Source: Mugil cephalus
Lineage: Eukaryota > Chordata > Actinopteri > Mugiliformes > Mugilidae
NCBI RefSeq assembly: GCF_022458985.1
Contig: NC_061790.1
Location: 2,777,001 to 2,841,000, forward strand
Direction of reading: 5' to 3'
Length of the DNA: 64,000 nucleotides
Positions 60,416 through 64,000 of the stretch are shown one piece after another (within the stretch, counting starts at the first letter, position 1; the number at the start of each line of letters is the position of its first letter). A model generated the notes under the pieces. It was given only the letters and a program-made list of their open reading frames with translations. It was not told the origin of the DNA and did not search any database. A program made the position numbers and the translations under genes.

Positions 60416-62416
60416 CTATCTGTCTGGTTTGCTGATGGTAGAGTCGAGGTTTCTGGGATCAGCGGAAAATCCGTCAGAAGAAGCAGAGTAGGAAGCTTTC
60501 ACAGCACTGTAGATCACAGCACCACCTTTGTCATCATCATAACCACAAACCTAGAGGGGTACACACACAAACATAACACAACTTGGGTCCTGACTGTTCT
60601 GTTAACATCTCCACTATGATCCACTGGAGATCTTACCTGGGCTTTGGCTTTACTCTTGGTCTTCTTAGTGTATCTGATGGAGGCGTAGCAAACACCATCC
60701 TCAGGTTCAGCCTTCGCAATGAACACAACATGATGACTGCTCAGTGTATGTGGATTTACACTCTTGGTCATACATCTTACACAATTCATTTCAAATCTAG
60801 CAACAGAAACTTAGCTCACATTCTCAGAGTGAATCAGAACTAATTCGAACATAACATGTGATCTCACTGGTTGTTGGACCAGACTGAGTTTCTCCAGAGT
60901 TTAAGCTCATTCCCTGCACAAATACAGTTGAGGGACACTCAGTCAGAGCTTTACAGCGGAAACAACAACATATCAACATATTTATCTCTCGATAAGATGA
61001 TCTTTCTTTTCATTGCTAACATTTACTGTAGCAAAACAGATCTTATTTGTTTCTTAGTCTTTGTCATGTGTAGAATTACTGTACATAGTTAACAATGAAT
61101 TGGACACACTGCAACTCTTAGGTTATAACTTAGCATGTGCATTTAAATTTGTGTTGAGACTCACTGTGTGTTTTTCCGAGTCTCGTTTGTTTCCTGAAAA
61201 GACAAAAAGTCAAGAGGTTCAACAAAGGAAAAGGTTTGTCGAAAGAGTTTGATCAGTGAATGTTCTCACCTTTAGTTTTTCTCCGTTTGATGATCGCAAT
61301 AAAGAACACAACAATGAAGAATGCTGCCAAACTCACACAAACAATAACGTACAGCATCGACCAGCTATTATGAGGAGCTGAATGAAGTGGAAACAACAAC
61401 AACGAACACGGAGACTGAATCAGAAAACATCTACACCAGCCCAGAAGAGTCAGCCTTATGAGTTAGAGAGAAAGACATGTCCTGATTTTACCTTGTGGCG
61501 TTTTAGTTGACGGTGTATTAACTTTACAACAATAGTTTTTGATTCTCACCTGAGGACTGAGGGCTGAAGGTAAACAGCTGAACTTCATTAGTGTGAACAT
61601 CTGTCACTTTACACTTCAATAACTCATAAATCCTCTGATTAAGGTGAGATAATGTAAATGTCGCAGGGTCAGAACAAGAGCCTGGCGATGTCTCCATGTC
61701 TGATATTTCCTCTTCATCCTCATACAGCCACACCACTCGGTGTCTGCAGTGATCATAATCCAACACAGAGCAGTACAAGACAACTTTATCATTGTCCTCA
61801 TTTTCAGTCACTGGAGAAGATGGAGATATTGAGAAAGACAACAAGAGGAAAATGAACCTCAACACTGTGATCAAAATTATTGTCATGTTTCACTATGTTG
61901 TTCTAATGAGACAGTTTGACCTGGAAACATTATGATGGAAATACTCACTGCTAATAATAGACAGATAAACGTAAATGTCTTCTCCTTGTTGTCGTCCTGA
62001 TATGAACTGTCTGCAGCTGTAACGACCAACATCATCATCTGTGACCTTCTTTATAACCAGAAAACAGTTTGTTGTAACTCTCAGTCTGTCTGGTTCAGAT
62101 TTGATCTGTCCAAGATTAACCAGCTCTACTGATGTACTCTGTGAACGAGTGAATATCCAGGTAGTACTGTCACAGTTCTCCTGTCCATCTATTACATTTT
62201 CACAAGACAAAGTGACGTCATGTCCAAGTCTCACAGTGACATATGAATGTTGTCTGGTTGCTGCTGTTGAGACAAAGACAGAAATGTCTGAATGAAGTAA
62301 CATTAGTGATATTAATACAGCGATGGAACTGAATGTGTTTTCTATGTATCCTTACCTGGAAACTGAAGCATCAGGATCAGGAATAAAGACATTTGAATCC
62401 ATCTGAATTCAACCAT
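60416..62416 (-). CDS. Ig receptor J: V domain + second Ig domain, two ITIMs (about 337 aa)
   Basis: Reverse-strand relative of the array. Exons: leader 62356-62416, V domain 61949-62263, second Ig 61550-61810, stalk 61492-61521, membrane 61270-61377, 61165-61193, 60637-60711, 60416-60550; 1014 nt, open. An inner ATG at 62392 gives the family leader MSLFLILML. The V domain keeps LSC, ENC, TNC, YSC-RQF and TTW. The second domain has VVLYCSVL, WLYEDEEE, LLKCKVTD and ends in FTFSPQSS, a pattern I associate with a broad unnamed teleost Ig family. The membrane exon encodes a long hydrophobic run before KRRKTK. ITIMs are V-C-Y-A-S-I and V-I-Y-S-A-V; the third site has Asp for Tyr. The homologue of the 57-60-nt tail exon (60857-60913) has no donor in frame and is left out; skipping it keeps the frame. 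Confidence 0.83.
60857..60913 (-). pseudogene. Decayed tail exon within gene J
   Basis: Aligns without gaps to the 57-60-nt exon of E, G and I (GMSLNSGETQSGP against ELSVNPDVIQPGR) and has a good acceptor. At the expected donor the bases are TG rather than GT. The available GT donors one base later or 11 bases earlier break the frame. Confidence 0.6.
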
Positions 62417-62536
62417 TGCTCTTCCCTGTCTCTCACGTCCTCTTCTCTCGTCCTCACGTTGATGAATGACAAAGTCTCTAAAGAGGTTTCTACTTAAAGA
62501 TGAAAATAACATGTGACTAATGCGGCTAGTGAGGTC

Positions 62537-62544
62537 ACTTCCTC
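62537..62544 (-). promoter_or_regulatory. PU.1-like site of gene J
   Basis: GAGGAAGT on the minus strand, about 120 bp upstream of the first ATG, as in the array genes. Confidence 0.4.
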
Positions 62545-62559
62545 ATAGAGACTTTGTCG

Positions 62560-64000
62560 GGGTGGAGGTTTTTCTAGTTTATCAGTTTCACAGAAATGGT
62601 CCATTATCTTTTACACTTGAGTATCTCTTGCATTTCTGTTTCCTCATTATTGTTTTTTTGGTTTTTCATTTATAATTTTGTTCATATACAGACTGAGCAT
62701 CAAAGTCATTAAAACCGGCTATGATCAACTGGAGCTCACAACTCTTCATTAGCTTCTCTCAACAAACTGAGTTATTCTTGAAAATGGAACAACCATCAGA
62801 TACGACAAAGAGAAGTTTCACACGGATGGATGACTGTTCATTTCTGTGTCGTTTTACCAAGTCTGAAAGAAAACACGTCTGTCTGAGTTAAAAGAAGGAA
62901 ACTTAATAGGCTGACATTAGTAGTTGTGAAGTGTCACTTCCTTAGAGCGACTTTCAGTCTGCGTCTTCTGACCTCTGTTGCTAGTCAACGATGTTAAATT
63001 AGAATGTGTCAGATCTTTGTGTAGATAACCGAATGGTGAAACATAGTTTTTAACGTATCAACGTCCACATTTGTTGTATTCTTAGGACCTTCGTATCCTC
63101 AGTGTTTTACCGTCATGGAAACAGTTTAAAGGTTGTTGATCAGTGACAGAGGTGTGTGAAGATTGTTAGCTGAGATAAGTGCTCTGTTTTTAGCTGGTTA
63201 TTATTAGGCTGATGTTGGAACATCTGAATAACTCCAGTTAACAATCTAGAATGGTGTTTAAAAAAAAGAAGATTAAGATAAAAATACATCTAGCAAAAAC
63301 ACACACATACGCAATTTAAACACCTCCACAAATGGTATCATTATGTGTAACACACTTCCTCAAATGACCACTTAGTTATCCTTTGCTTCCAGCTTTTACT
63401 GCCCGCACTGCATTCAGTGACATTCATTAATAAGGCCACATCTCAAAAAGAAGTTTGTTTTGATCAGGTTAGGGGAAGGGAATGGTAGGCTATGGGACGA
63501 GATGGCAATGGATGTGGATGGAAGGGACGAGAGGAATTAGAGGGGATGTGTGGGGATGGGATGTGGAGGAACTCTAGGGAGGTATGGGGTCCTTCAGTTT
63601 TCTCTTTGGAAAGAGGGACGCCAAGACTGGCGTCAGGGGCAGACATTTGATGGGGCTGTGGGCTGGGGGTAACGATGAGTATGTGGGTTTGATGGTAAGA
63701 AAATACTTCAGCAGGTACTCATTGAACCACACCACACCACACAACCATGTGACTTTCAACAGAGGGATTAGCTTAGCCCTACTACTACTAAAACCACTAG
63801 CCTTACCTTTTTCCATTTCCTACTTAGCCATAGCCACTCACTTGCTCAATCTGCTGCCAGGGTCATGTTGTTTACTGCAACCCTCTGATCTCTACTGTGA
63901 ATGCCCAATGAATCACACAGGAGAGCAATAGTGGATTTTGCCACAAGGCCACGACAACCCACCTCCATCGACCTTCCACTGTCAGCTTCTCCTATCATCT
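62560..64000. other. Right-end spacer
   Basis: No gene recognised. 63460-63600 is G-rich, purine-biased low-complexity sequence (GGGATGGGATG-like units). The frames at 63464-63931 on both strands read through it and show no motif. Confidence 0.5.

Noticed and set aside
63464-63931. Frames of 60-115 codons at the right end
   Set aside because: They run through a purine-rich low-complexity tract on both strands and lack family motifs.

Overview
The window is nuclear DNA from a ray-finned fish, most likely a percomorph teleost. Genes are split by many short GT-AG introns. The sequence carries typical teleost repeats: LINE reverse-transcriptase remnants, MITE-like inverted repeats, and CA/GT and ATT microsatellites. 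The two gene families present, a CYP2K-like cytochrome P450 and a multigene family of immunoglobulin (Ig) V-type receptors, are tandemly expanded in fishes. I rebuilt the genes exon by exon from open frames, splice sites and phase. There was no transcript or database support.

Region 1 (1-12,060, minus strand): two nearly identical nine-exon CYP2K-like genes (166-2,710 and 6,695-9,310). Each encodes 502 residues with intact AGTETT, ExxR and FSAGRRIC motifs. They lie in a tandem duplicon with a period of about 6.6 kb. Decayed CYP exon 3, 4 and 5 fragments, a 421-bp tandem repeat and an L2-type LINE remnant surround them.

Region 2 (14,500-57,550, plus strand): an array of Ig-V receptor genes, here named A to I. 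The ancestral gene has a short leader exon, one V exon with four cysteines ending in a Y-x-C-RQF motif, a Thr-rich mucin-like stalk exon, a transmembrane exon and a cytoplasmic tail. Two tail classes alternate along the array. Class I has a short tail with one tyrosine motif (V-N/I-Y-E-N-x): A (tail lost), B, D, F, H. Class II has a longer tail with up to three ITIMs: C (only the leader exon remains), E, G, I. The array looks like repeated duplication of a class I + class II pair. B, D, E, F, G and H have complete reading frames. H has two V domains. I is intact except that its start codon is ATA. A ends in a repeat-derived tail. A PU.1-like GGAAGT motif sits about 100 bp upstream of each leader exon, which suggests myeloid or leukocyte expression.

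Region 3 (57,550-64,000): a gene-poor spacer with a microsatellite and a CYP exon 9 remnant. It is followed by gene J on the minus strand (60,416-62,416), which has a V domain, a second Ig domain, a transmembrane segment and two ITIMs. J looks like the fuller architecture of the family, from which the one-domain array genes may derive. No gene was recognised from 62,420 to the end.

As a system, the array is a candidate paired set of leukocyte inhibitory receptors. Shared ectodomains are joined to divergent tails: ITIM-bearing, ITIM-lost with a Grb2-like YxN, or tail-less. The ligands are unknown.
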